Made by a program: the position numbers and the translations under genes. This document shows positions 54,860 to 64,000 of a stretch of DNA of 64,000 bases, in pieces (the first letter of the stretch is position 1; every line of letters starts with the position of its first letter). Where the stretch lies: the NCBI GenBank assembly GCA_033675265.1, contig JAUJYZ010000439.1, positions 967,001 through 1,031,000 on the forward strand, written 5' to 3'. The stretch is from Actinostola sp. cb2023. Taxonomy: Eukaryota > Cnidaria > Anthozoa > Actiniaria > Actinostolidae. The notes beneath the pieces are model-generated. The model was not told the DNA's origin and searched no databases. It worked only from the letters and a program-made list of their open reading frames with translations.

Positions 54860-56180
54860 ATTAGATCCAACGTTTTCTGGCAGGATAGTCGTACACGGCT
54901 TTTGCTACTTCTCAATTCTTTATAAAATTATGCCTCTTACAATATAATAACAAATACGGGATTTAAAAATATAGGCATATTTTAATATTTCTTTTCACCT
55001 CGATCACTGAAAATTGTTTAAATTGGTTCTATTAATTAACTTACAGCATTACAATAATTACTTACTTTAAAACCTTTCTTAGATAATTATTGTAGAAGTT
55101 AAATTTGTATTTCAGTTTCGTTAATATTTCATTGTTCAGCGTGAAATAATATAAAAATTAAGAGTGAATAACGAATAATGATACAGAAAAACTGAAATAA
55201 AATTTTAACACTAACTTTTATTATAAATATTTCCATTTTTTCTTTCTTTGCTCGACATAAATAAACTTTAACACAAACTTGGCGTCTCATAAAATAAATA
55301 TCAACCTAACAAACTTACTTTAATTTTAAAATAACAAACATTGCTGGGTCGGTATTAAAAATATCAATAAAGCAACGACCGAAAGGATATCTGGGAAGTC
55401 ACGTGATATCGACCAAATGTACATATCCCACAATTCCCTACGGTCTTAGCTGTATTTACATATAAATCTCCCTTTGGCAACGTTATTTCGACAGCCGTTA
55501 TTATAATATTTTTCTTAGATTATTACATATATTTATCTCATCTTTCTTCAATACAATATCTACTCTATCATCATCCATATATTTCGGAATATTTTAACGT
55601 TTGATTTCTTGTTATTCAGAGCTCATGGCAAAATGGTGTGACGCGCAAGGGTTTATGGGATCCTAGTTTTTCCCGCCATTCGCGTAATTTGTACCCAATC
55701 CTTCGGAAGTGCGAGAAAGCGAGTATTTTCTTCACCAAGAACATATAAATACGGTAACGGTACGTATTATATTCAACCGTATTCACGTTTTGTATAATAA
55801 ATTTAAAACATTTCCCGCCATATTACTTAGTGGTAAACACCAAATGCAAGGGAGGTTGACGCCTAAAAGAATATTTATTGTGCGTTTAGTTGTATTACTC
55901 AGTGAATAACTGAATGGCGTGTTTAGATTGACATTTTGCGGTTTCGGTTGGATAAGAAAAAGGTTTTCCATGAAATAATTTTGTATTTTCAAATTTTCTC
56001 TTTCTGAATTTAAGTAACAATATCTTTTCGCTACTTTTTAAACGTAATTACAGTCAACCTCCATGCATTGTATAGGTGTAGAACACGAGCAAAAACATAA
56101 GACGGCAAAACCGATATTAATTTGCCATCTTTCTGCGCATGTAAAAAGTGTTAGTTTTTCGCGCAGTTCTGCATGCAACT
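54860..56180. other. Intergenic, downstream of SLC16 gene
   Basis: Very AT-rich, no gene recognised. A minus-strand AATAAA at 55874-55879 is a candidate poly(A) signal for the SLC16 gene, about 300 bases after its stop. Confidence 0.5.
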
Positions 56181-56182
56181 CC

Positions 56183-57486
56183 CTAAACTACGGTTTCACG
56201 AAAGTTGTCTTTTAGATCAAAACATGTGTCATACTTGTCCCTTATATATTCCTCTGCCTCATCGAACACTTTCTCTACTTGTAAACTATATATATCGTCC
56301 AAGTAATCAAGGTCGGCAATCTTCTGAAAGTCTGGAAGCCTTTCTTTACTTGATACTTCAACCATCTCTGGCACAGTTTCAAGTATTTCTGCCTCTACAA
56401 CATATTCAGCTTCAGTGTTGGAGTAATTTCCAAGTTCACTACTGTTTATAAAAATGTCCTTTGTGGACGCAAAGTCTTTATCTTCAACATAGTCGATGTA
56501 TTCCTCCGAAATACTTGTGAAAGTGGGTTGGTTTGAAGTTACTGCAGAGACATTGTTCCAGCTATATGAACGATAAATGATGTCTGTAGGAAGTTTTTCG
56601 TTGTTGGCGATAAAGTTTTCCACAGAGAGCCGAGTATCAACATCAGAAGAGCTCATCCATGCTGAATCATAGTAACCACTGTCTACTGTTCCCTGTGACA
56701 GTTGCGTACCAGAGCTCTTTAACGAATTATTACTATCAGAAGTCCACGATGTTCTATCTTTCTCATTATCATATTCAACAGAGAAGGCTTCTTCAGGCAA
56801 TTCATTTGCTTGGATTTTCTCGGCAGAATCGATTTCTACTCGTGGTTTTGTTTCTTCGCAAGAGACTTTGCGTTCTAGTTCATTGCCTTCCTCAACAGTT
56901 TCCAAAGCAATTTCCCGATGGATCAACGGAATTACGGCATGCTCTGGGTCCACACTGTCCTGTCCTGCATGTAAATCACTATGATCCACACTGATAGAGC
57001 TCTGTCTAAGAGAATACATACTCGCACGGGATTCTGAGTCGAAATGTCTTCGTCGTGTACTTGGGGTACCCTTGAGGGGCGTATTTGCCCCGCTTGTGAA
57101 TGCTAACTCTTGACGGCTTGTGTAGGTTGAGATATCACGATGTTGGTCTTCTGATACAATTGAAAACAGAACAAAACTACTCGCTCTTGTCGATGCGCAG
57201 CTATTACGAAGCGAAGCTCTTTCGAGTAAGAGATTCCGCGCCTTTTTCTTCCCAAACAAGTCCGCCAGTTTTTGCTCATCCACGTATGACATGTCGTACT
57301 GTCCATCACTGTCGTAGAGAGTCTCAATGTGGTCATCCACTGAAAGGAGCAGATCTTTGTCCAAGAAGTATAAAGGTGCCGGAACCAGCCATGGAATGAG
57401 GAACATTGCGCATATGCCTGTACATACAAGTGCGCTGGAAAGAAAGAATACTGCGTTGTAGTTTCCCAGGTGATCGTAGAACATAC
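56183..57486 (-). CDS. SLC16-family transporter, exon 4 (TM11-12 and long tail)
   Basis: The acceptor is TTCATTTGTTCACAG and entry is phase 1 (G|GT). It encodes MFYDHLGNYNAVFFLSSALV then CTGICAMFLIPWLVPAPLYF, the last two membrane helices of a major-facilitator monocarboxylate-type transporter. A cytoplasmic tail of about 390 residues follows, rich in Ser, Asp and Glu, ending in KYDTCFDLKDNFRETVV. The tail has basic Ser sites (TRRRHFDSE, SRASMYSL) and many acidic stretches. Typical SLC16 proteins are about 430-565 residues, so the roughly 820-residue product is unusually long. The stop is at 56183-56185. The upstream partner sequence should end ...LGPPVAG, supplied by the damaged exon-3 end. 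Confidence 0.88.
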
Positions 57487-57517
57487 CTGTGAACAAATGA
57501 ACAGAAAACATGTGTGT

Positions 57518-57838
57518 TATATACCAACTGTCAAAGTTCATTTTTCTCGTGCTCTGATTGGGCGAGCGGGTATCACGTGAACGTGAACAAGTTTTCTTGT
57601 TATATACCAACTGTCAAAGTTCATTTTTCTCGTGCTCTGATTGGGCGAACGGGTATCACGTGAACAAGTTTTCATGTTTCCCCGGCAACAGCTCTCAGCG
57701 GGCAACAATATGTTGTGGACCGGCAATAACAAAACCGGAAGTTGATTGAGCTTTGTAACCTTGATTAGCGTTGGTAATCGCGCTTGAAAAGCGGGAAACC
57801 CATCTTTTTGTTGTTCTTTGACAGTTGGTATATAACAA
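57518..57838. mobile_element. TIR element with duplicated left end
   Basis: TTATATACCAACTGTCAAAG occurs at 57518 and again about 82 bases later, and its complement CTTTGACAGTTGGTATATAA lies at the right end, near 57819-57838. The first ~75 bases (GTGCTCTGATTGGGCG...) are therefore tandemly duplicated. It lies in SLC16 intron 3. Confidence 0.7.
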
Positions 57839-57840
57839 AA

Positions 57841-57909
57841 CACTTATTGACTGGGACCTCGGGAAAGCAGTATGTTTCCCTCGGTCCCAGTCAATAAGTC
57901 TTAAGTGTT
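57841..57909. repeat. Palindromic hairpin
   Basis: CACTTATTGACTGGGACCTC + GGG and CCC + TCGGTCCCAGTCAATAAG form a hairpin with a short loop. Confidence 0.8.
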
Positions 57910-58175
57910 ATACGAGGCAAGTTGTAGAAGAAATGGCGCGCGTAACACTCCTTCTCTGCAACTCGCAGCGCAACGAAACTCTGCATTGCGGCGCAAGTCA
58001 GTTGCAGCGTGAAGGTGCAACAACCCATTTGCAACTTGCAATATTTTGCTGTCGTGATCGTTACTTAAAGTGGCTGAACCTGATTAAAACTGTCGAGGAG
58101 CTTAATATCGCTCGCAAATATGTCTCACATGTTCCTATCCGTCTGATTAAAACAGACGCAGCAAAGGAAACTACG

Positions 58176-58313
58176 CTTTTACACTCTGCAATATGGAGCT
58201 TACCTGCCACTGGAGGTCCTAATGTCATTGGTACTGCGACTACTAAATTGACGCAGAGGCTTTTACACTCTAATGCTTACCTGCCACTGGTACATTGCTG
58301 CGACTACTAAATA
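58176..58313. repeat. Tandem duplication of an SLC16 exon 3' end and donor
   Basis: Two adjacent copies (58176-58259 and 58260-58313) each contain, on the minus strand, TTTAGTAGTCGCAG...CCAGTGGCAG|GTAAGC. The copy distal to the exon keeps TACCAATGACATTAGGACCT, encoding VPMTLGPP. The copy contiguous with the exon lacks about 20 bases there. The normal exon end (LVVAVPMTLGPPVAG) is thus separated from its exon body. Confidence 0.8.
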
Positions 58314-58637
58314 CAGACAACCAAGCGCATCAGCCATCAACTTTTTGCCAACGATGTCGTGGGTCACCAAACCAACAAGCACACCAAAGGAGCCATCGCA
58401 GAGACCCTGCACGACGGAGTACGCAACTAAGGCGTGGTAGGACTTCGCCAGAGGAAGTAGGCAGTTAACAACCGCGGAACCCAGTAACGCACACTGCAGG
58501 AGGGTCAAACGGTTTACCCTGCGATGATCAGCCAATCTGCCGCAAACTATCTTGCCCACAGTTTGGCAAATAGCAAGGAACCCAACCAATAAACCGCCTC
58601 TGGAGGGAGGGACGCCAATTCCTTTCGCGATACTGAC
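58281..58637 (-). CDS. SLC16-family transporter, exon 3 (TM7-10, damaged 3' end)
   Basis: The acceptor is TTTGATATTCTCAG (phase 0, continuing VYL from exon 2). It encodes VSIAKGIGVPPSRGGLLVGF, LAICQTVGKIVCGRLADHRR and helices up to DALGCLYLVVA. As assembled it then reads AMYQWQ at donor CAG|GTAAGC, which is phase 0 and does not fit exon 4. The expected GPPVAG segment lies in the duplicated copy just downstream (end 58204), which gives the right phase. Either the assembly is rearranged here, or this allele is defective. Confidence 0.8.
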
Positions 58638-58639
58638 CT

Positions 58640-59770
58640 GAGAATATCAAACGTAATACATGAGTGCAATGATAAAAATGGCGGGGGGAAATATGCCAAA
58701 AATGGAAAACATGCTTCATGAGATTGATGCCGGGAGCTTCCGTTCAAGTGAGTTTCGAAATGAGAAGTCAATCGGCGGACAAAAAACTGCATGAGAAAAT
58801 TACAACCACGTGTTAGCATTTATCAACAACTTTTATACAGAGAAGTAATAATGCTTTCTTTTATTGGTTTTGCAACTAATGACAATTGTTTTAAAAAATG
58901 GAGGTAAAAATTAAAAATCGCCGAAAATTGAAGCCGACGAAGAATTTTCGCGTCGTGATGCATCGGTCGTCGATCTTCACAGCTCTACTTTCAGATCTCT
59001 TCCTCGTCTTTTGTACCACTTTCTTGTTCTCTTTGGTCTTGGAATTATGACTTGTTCTCCAACGCCATTACCAATGCCTGCATTGATGTTTCTTGGCCTT
59101 GATTCTAGCTAGTTTACTGACTATGCGGGAGATACCTAGTTCTATCAGAGACTTAAACTTATCCATAAAAATAAAATAAAAAACTTAGTAAATTTACATG
59201 GAATGTCTACATAACTTTACAGTGTTGCTTATTACTGAGTACGAAAGTCAAAATCGTTGAAAACCGAAAAGAATCTTTGAGAGCTGTCTTCGAACAACTT
59301 GCGGCATCTCTGTTCAAGGCGTGTCTCGTCACCAAAAATGGTTCTTGCGTCGTTGGTAAAACTGAAGTGTGTATGGCCTCCAGGAATCAACCAATGAAAA
59401 TCAATGTATGACGACGTAGTGAGGCCTCCCCTGATTGGTGTCTGGTCCCCATGGAAACGATTGCGTAGGCACGAAAACGGAAGCTAGTACCCGGCATCGT
59501 ATATCTCATCATGAAAGGGTGAATACTTACTGGTGAATCGGAAGTTAATATTTCTTTGTGATTTCAGTAATACTCCCTCAGACGGAAGAGAGGAGTCATC
59601 GGATAATGTTACCATGACAACCACCTATTCTCATCGTCCTATGACGTCATCATGGCAATGGATGCCAGGGATGCCAATGAACGTTCGTTTTCAGGCTTAA
59701 AAAGCCACTTATGATTGCTTTTGCACTATCTTGATCAAGTATAAAGGTTTGGAGAAGAAGATTAGTGGGC
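58640..59770. other. SLC16 intron 2, 3' part
   Basis: No repeat family or coding exon was recognised; short open frames only. Confidence 0.4.
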
Positions 59771-59774
59771 TTAA

Positions 59775-60125
59775 AGTGCTACTTGGACGAAAATCAGTCA
59801 AAATTTAAAATGAGCTGTAATTTTGCTGAAGTAATTTTGAACGACATATTAATAACTGTTTGGCATTAAGTTAAAATGTTGCTTTCATATTCGAATGAGA
59901 AGTACTGTATTTCTTACGATTTAAGAATGGATTGAGTAGATGACATCATTTACTCAACCCAATCCATTCTTAAATCGTAAGAAAGACAGTACTTCTCATT
60001 GGAATATCAAAGCAACATTTTAGCTTAATGCCAAACAGTTATTAATATGTCGTTCAAAATTACTTCAGCAAAATTACAGCTCATTTTAAATTTTGACTGA
60101 TTTTCGTCCAAGTAGCACTTTAAAT
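59775..60125. mobile_element. Foldback element, ~175-bp arms
   Basis: AAAGTGCTACTTGGACGAAA...TCTTACGATTTAAGAATGGATTG and the complement CAATCCATTCTTAAATCGTA...GTCCAAGTAGCACTTT leave almost no spacer. It lies in SLC16 intron 2. Confidence 0.92.
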
Positions 60126-60536
60126 GACAACATGAGGAGTACATGTGAACAGAAACACAATGCAAAAGCAATAAACAATATCGATACATGAATGCGCATG
60201 CGCCATGTAAAGGTATTGTTAGTTCCAGGACCGCTCTACAAAGCAACGTTTCATTGATATATGACTCCACAATCTTAAGAATTAAAGACCATTAATTTTG
60301 CTAAAATACAGAAGATGTGAATGTCATTTTTCCTGTTCCTTATTGTAGAACCCCTCCATCTTCCAACTCTCCAGTTCACTTTATACAACAATGTCAAAGT
60401 GAGATCCTTCTTGCACCCCTTCCATTTTCACATTAATGACAGGGGATCACAACCTGGTCCCGCCCCACCCTCCCCTCCCATATCCCGTCTATCAATACTC
60501 AGAAACATAACTATGCTATAGATCCAATGAACTTAC

Positions 60537-61153
60537 AAGATACACGCTTGGTATGTAGTATGCAAACAGGACAACAGCAGTGGCCATGGTCCATAAGATG
60601 AATCCTTTGTTTTTCCACTGTTCTCCTATCTTGAAGTATACTCTACACCTGGACAACAGCGTCACAGGTTGCTCTGCCTTCACATCCTTGTCGTATGATG
60701 TGGAAATGTCTTTGGGATTCTCATGGGAGGAGTTGAGGGGAGCAAATGTTAAACCAGCCAAGAAGGAAATAGTAAACAGCCCTGCCATGACTTTATAGGT
60801 AACACTCAGCCCATACTTTGAGATAAGATTCTGTGACATTAAGTTAATAACAAAAGTTCCAATTCCCGATCCACTCAGCACAATACCAGTAGCTAAGGAA
60901 AGATGCTTATGAAAGTACTCAATGAGAACTACTAGAGATGAAAAGTATAGCATACTGGAGCCCAAACCATTTAGCAGGCCAAATGTTAAGTACATCCACA
61001 CCATCTCGTTGACCATTGATGTCAAGAAAGCAGAGATGAGGACGAGTAAGCTACCAGTACAGGCCACTATGCGGCAACCTAAGTGACGACACAGATATGT
61101 AGATAAAGGACCAAGCAGATACGTGAGACCGATGGCCATTGAACCAACCCATG
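60537..61153 (-). CDS. SLC16-family transporter, exon 2 (TM2-7, central loop)
   Basis: The acceptor is CTCTTGTAG (phase 1, giving A-WVGS) and the donor is CTT|GTAAGT (phase 0). It begins WVGSMAIGLTYLLGPLST. It contains IEYFHKHLSLATGIVLSGSG-IGTF, the conserved Y-F-x-K-x-x-LA-x-G...SGSG-G segment of SLC16 transporters. It ends with the cytoplasmic central loop and WTMATAVVLFAYYIPSVYL. The family moves lactate, pyruvate, aromatic amino acids, thyroid hormone and similar substrates; substrate cannot be told from sequence. Confidence 0.92.
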
Positions 61154-63080
61154 CTACAAGAGAATATAATAAATTTAATTAATTTATAATTAAAGTATTA
61201 TTATTATTATTATCATCACTTTCATCATCAATCATATATGGGGCTAATCGAAGCAATGACGTCATGATAACCGTGCACACCCGAGAAGTCAGCCTGGGCA
61301 CTTTGAGAGAAGCTTCAGATCCCGAAACGTCGAGTTTGGAATGCGGGTTCGAGTTACGGTTCGAACGTCGATGTAAAACAAGGACATCTTCTTCAAAAAC
61401 AATATAATTTTTTCATGACAATCAGTGACAGTTATAGATGTCAGGCAAGTCAGTGACAGTTGAGTGACGAGGGAGACTATTAGTCCGGTGAGTACGAACA
61501 TGATACGTCTTGAGGTTGCATAGGTCAGATGGTTCCGATAACGGCCTCGCGTTTGTTTAAAAAAAATATTTTTTTCGTTTTTTCTTTGCTGTTTTTTTTA
61601 GGTGGAATTATAACCTGATTGAGTTGATATGATCTACTTGAGTCCTGTTTCTCGTTTATCTTTTCAAATATTAAAAATGCAAAAAACATGTTAACCACTA
61701 TCCTCTTCTAAATCCCCCTGAGCTGCATGCATAGGCTACACTATTTAATGAAACTGCCTGCCTTCTCTACTCCCCACAGGGGTCTCTTTCAAGTTCGTTT
61801 AGCTATCTACACATGCATGGCTCCATAAATTGAAAATACAGTTTATATGAATTTAGTTATGAATTATAAGCAGCTTTAGTAGCAGGGGCTCGTTTGCTTA
61901 AACAAGCTTAGGAACGGCGTGCCTCGGCTCTCTGACGGTCTCCCCCGCGCGCTCGCGTAGTGCGTTGCATGCCTTTATTCGTTTATTTTGGTTTGCGGTT
62001 CGATCGTGCAGTATATGGCCGTGTAAATTCATGACTGCTTTTGATATTTGTATTTCTAAAACTGCTTTCAAAATAAAGATGAATATGCACTTCACTCCTG
62101 TGTGTCATTTATTTAGCGATTACAACGGGCTTTTAGCGAGTTTTGGGACAAAGACTGAAAGAGTAACGAGAGCCGTGTTTGTTTGTGTCTCGCATATTAT
62201 TTCATGGAGCCACTACACAGACAAGAGTCGATCGGCTTTTCGAGTTTTTTCGACAAATATTTGTTTAAGAATTACCGCATTTAAATCGTTACTAGAATGT
62301 AAAAAAAATTCGTCAATTTGTCTTGACAACTTACCGCATTTTATCGTTTTAGAATGTAAAAAAAAATTCCAACTTGTCTTGACAAGAGCAATATTCAAGT
62401 TACATAACCGGTTTTCGAATTAAATTACGAGTTGAAACAAGCACGCGATTGGACTTTGAACTCCAATCAAAACGGAAGAACTTGATGAATAACAAAATTT
62501 ACATAACTGTTCAAAACATGTACAAAACATTTTTTCCCATTCTCTGTCATGGGGAGAGGCGAGTTCGTCGATCCTTTGAAATTACTCGTATATCTTTGGG
62601 TTCTTTTTATCATCATCTGAAATATGTTGAATTGAGTTGGAACTGCGAGACGATTGTTTGAAAGGGAGAATAAATTGAGTTGCTTTCCACTCCGTCAACT
62701 CACATGACATGTTACAAATTACCCCGAAGCGAAGCTGAAATTTACAATGAACTGAAAAGAAAAAGAAAATTTTACGCTTTTCAGGCCACTTTGTTTATGC
62801 AGCCAGTTAGAATATAATACTTATGTTTTGGGTCTTATAAGGATTAACTTCGGATCGGCCACGGAGAAATTCGATGTACAGAGAATCAGTTGGCGTGATT
62901 ATATTGTCTCTCTCTCCGTATATGTCCGTCCGCCCGTGCCCTCTTTTTTCTTTTCTCCTTGTTCGAATGATTGCGCCAAATTCGACAATAAAAACTATAG
63001 AACGAAGAAGTACTTATATACCTTCCCTTCGAATAAATCGTCGCATAAGCGAAAAATGTTTTGACAATAAAATTACTTAC
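61154..63080. other. SLC16 intron 1
   Basis: Contains a short ATT/ATC tract near 61196-61230. No coding exon or clear element was recognised. Confidence 0.5.
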
Positions 63081-63252
63081 CGGTCTCTGACTCGCTTCTT
63101 CCATATTTGTCGAGTAACGCAACGAAGAAAGTCCCGAAGGAATTATGGAAACCAAACGCTACGAACTGCATGAAGAAAGAACCAACACATACGACCCAAG
63201 ACCAATACGAGTCTTTCTGCTTTTCTGGGATTTGAATCAAAAGATCCTTCAT
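63081..63252 (-). CDS. SLC16-family transporter, exon 1 (start, TM1)
   Basis: The ATG at 63252-63250 follows an in-frame TAG four codons upstream and is the first start. It encodes MKDLLIQIPEKQKDSYWSWV then VCVGSFFMQFVAFGFHNSFG and TFFVALLDKYGRSESET, ending at donor CCG|GTAAGT (phase 1, joining GCA-TGG). TM1 carries DSYWSWVV where most SLC16 proteins have D-G-(G/S)-(W/F)-G-W, a departure from the family signature. NSFG-FF is conserved. Confidence 0.9.
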
Positions 63253-64000
63253 CTTTCTGTTCTAAACTATTAAATGACAGTGTTGAAGAAATACAACTCG
63301 TACCCGCTAGAAAACATAAGGAACGAACATCAAGTAGATGTATAACCCGGAGTTTCTAAAGGTCGTGTTAAACGTTTCATATCTTTATGAGGAGTCTTAA
63401 AGATATCCTCGATACACGTCTTTCTTCGCCCTCGACCACCAACGAATGCCTTCTGAAAAATATTTTTTCATTTAATCTTGTTTGACCGGGAACGTCTGTA
63501 CCGGTTTTGCAAGTTTTCCCTGCTACAAGCGATGGCGTCATGTCCTCCAAATGTACACAACAACACGTCGAAAGCAGCTGAATTTTTAATTTCATATCAT
63601 TGAAGTAAAACAATACTGAAGAACAATATAGAATTGAATTCTTCTTTGGATATTTTTCCTATTTTTTTTCTGACGTGATCTATCGTCGTGTATTATATTC
63701 TAAAGAAAACTCGTGTCTTGCGTGACGATCGTTCGCCGGCGGGGCAGTTGTTGTTATGCAAATCCCACTATAATGAAAGATGTGGTTACAGGTTTTTCGT
63801 TCATCCAGCTTTTAAATTTTAAAACAAAAAAACATGGTGTTTCGCTCACGTCAAGTGACACGGAAAACAATTTGAAGAATTCTGTTTGCCGTATCGAGCA
63901 CTTTCAATTTCTTATTGCAACAACGATATGATGATAATAATAATAAAATCGTTTGAAATTTTCGCAAACCAGTTTTTTCCCTTGAAATATGAAACTTGTT
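63253..64000. other. Upstream of SLC16 start (promoter/5' UTR, intergenic)
   Basis: No gene recognised. On the minus strand this is where the SLC16 promoter and leader should lie. A 78-codon frame here has no ATG-supported coding signal. Confidence 0.45.

Overview
This is nuclear DNA from an animal, most likely a cnidarian and probably an anthozoan (stony coral or sea anemone). It is AT-rich. Genes are split by GT-AG introns that are full of repeats. The protein families are metazoan: a furin-type proprotein convertase, a doublecortin-domain protein, an SLC16 transporter and cytochrome b5. The taxon guess rests on general familiarity, chiefly a hairpin element with a GGATAGCGCTATCC core (34684-34833) that I associate with anthozoan genomes. 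It is not proven by the sequence.

Layout. (1) 1-12.5 kb, plus strand: the 3' part of a subtilisin/kexin-type proprotein convertase. Three exons carry Asp/His, the middle of the catalytic domain, and the oxyanion Asn plus catalytic Ser. Two tandem alternative terminal exons (7827-9049 and 11183-12305) follow, each encoding a P domain, Cys-rich stem, transmembrane segment and tail. The introns hold a 2.8-kb, 34-bp minisatellite and a CAA/CAG tract. (2) 15.1-19.3 kb, minus strand: four exons whose phases fit perfectly and encode a 767-residue protein I do not recognise, with five R/K-x-R-x-x-S-hydrophobic repeats. (3) 21.4-23.3 kb, minus: an apparently single-exon DCDC2-like protein with two doublecortin domains, followed in another frame by a very acidic region that is probably its C-terminus. 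(4) 33.5-43.1 kb, minus: a cytochrome b5 gene with small scattered exons; the first three are clear and the last two are inferred from splice phase. (5) 47.6-49.6 kb, minus: exon-like pieces of one or more unidentified small genes. (6) 56.2-63.3 kb, minus: a complete SLC16 (monocarboxylate-transporter type) gene with a tail of about 390 residues. A local duplication and deletion damages one exon end in this assembly.

Between the genes the window is a dense collection of non-autonomous elements: more than twenty foldback (inverted-repeat) elements, three copies of one 285-bp MITE, pairs of MITEs that share ends, a long-TIR element with a G-tract/C-tract element nested inside it, 5'-truncated retroposon tails, tRNA-like relics, and several minisatellites of 12, 25/50, 34, 73 and 102 bp. 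No operon-like organisation, CRISPR array or rRNA was seen.

Most notable: the convertase terminal-exon duplication, with a homogenised 5' block and divergent stems and tails; the orphan multi-site phosphoprotein candidate; a captured, stop-containing coding fragment inside a foldback element (about 54.05-54.27 kb); and two 50-bp dimeric minisatellites carried by the same element family.
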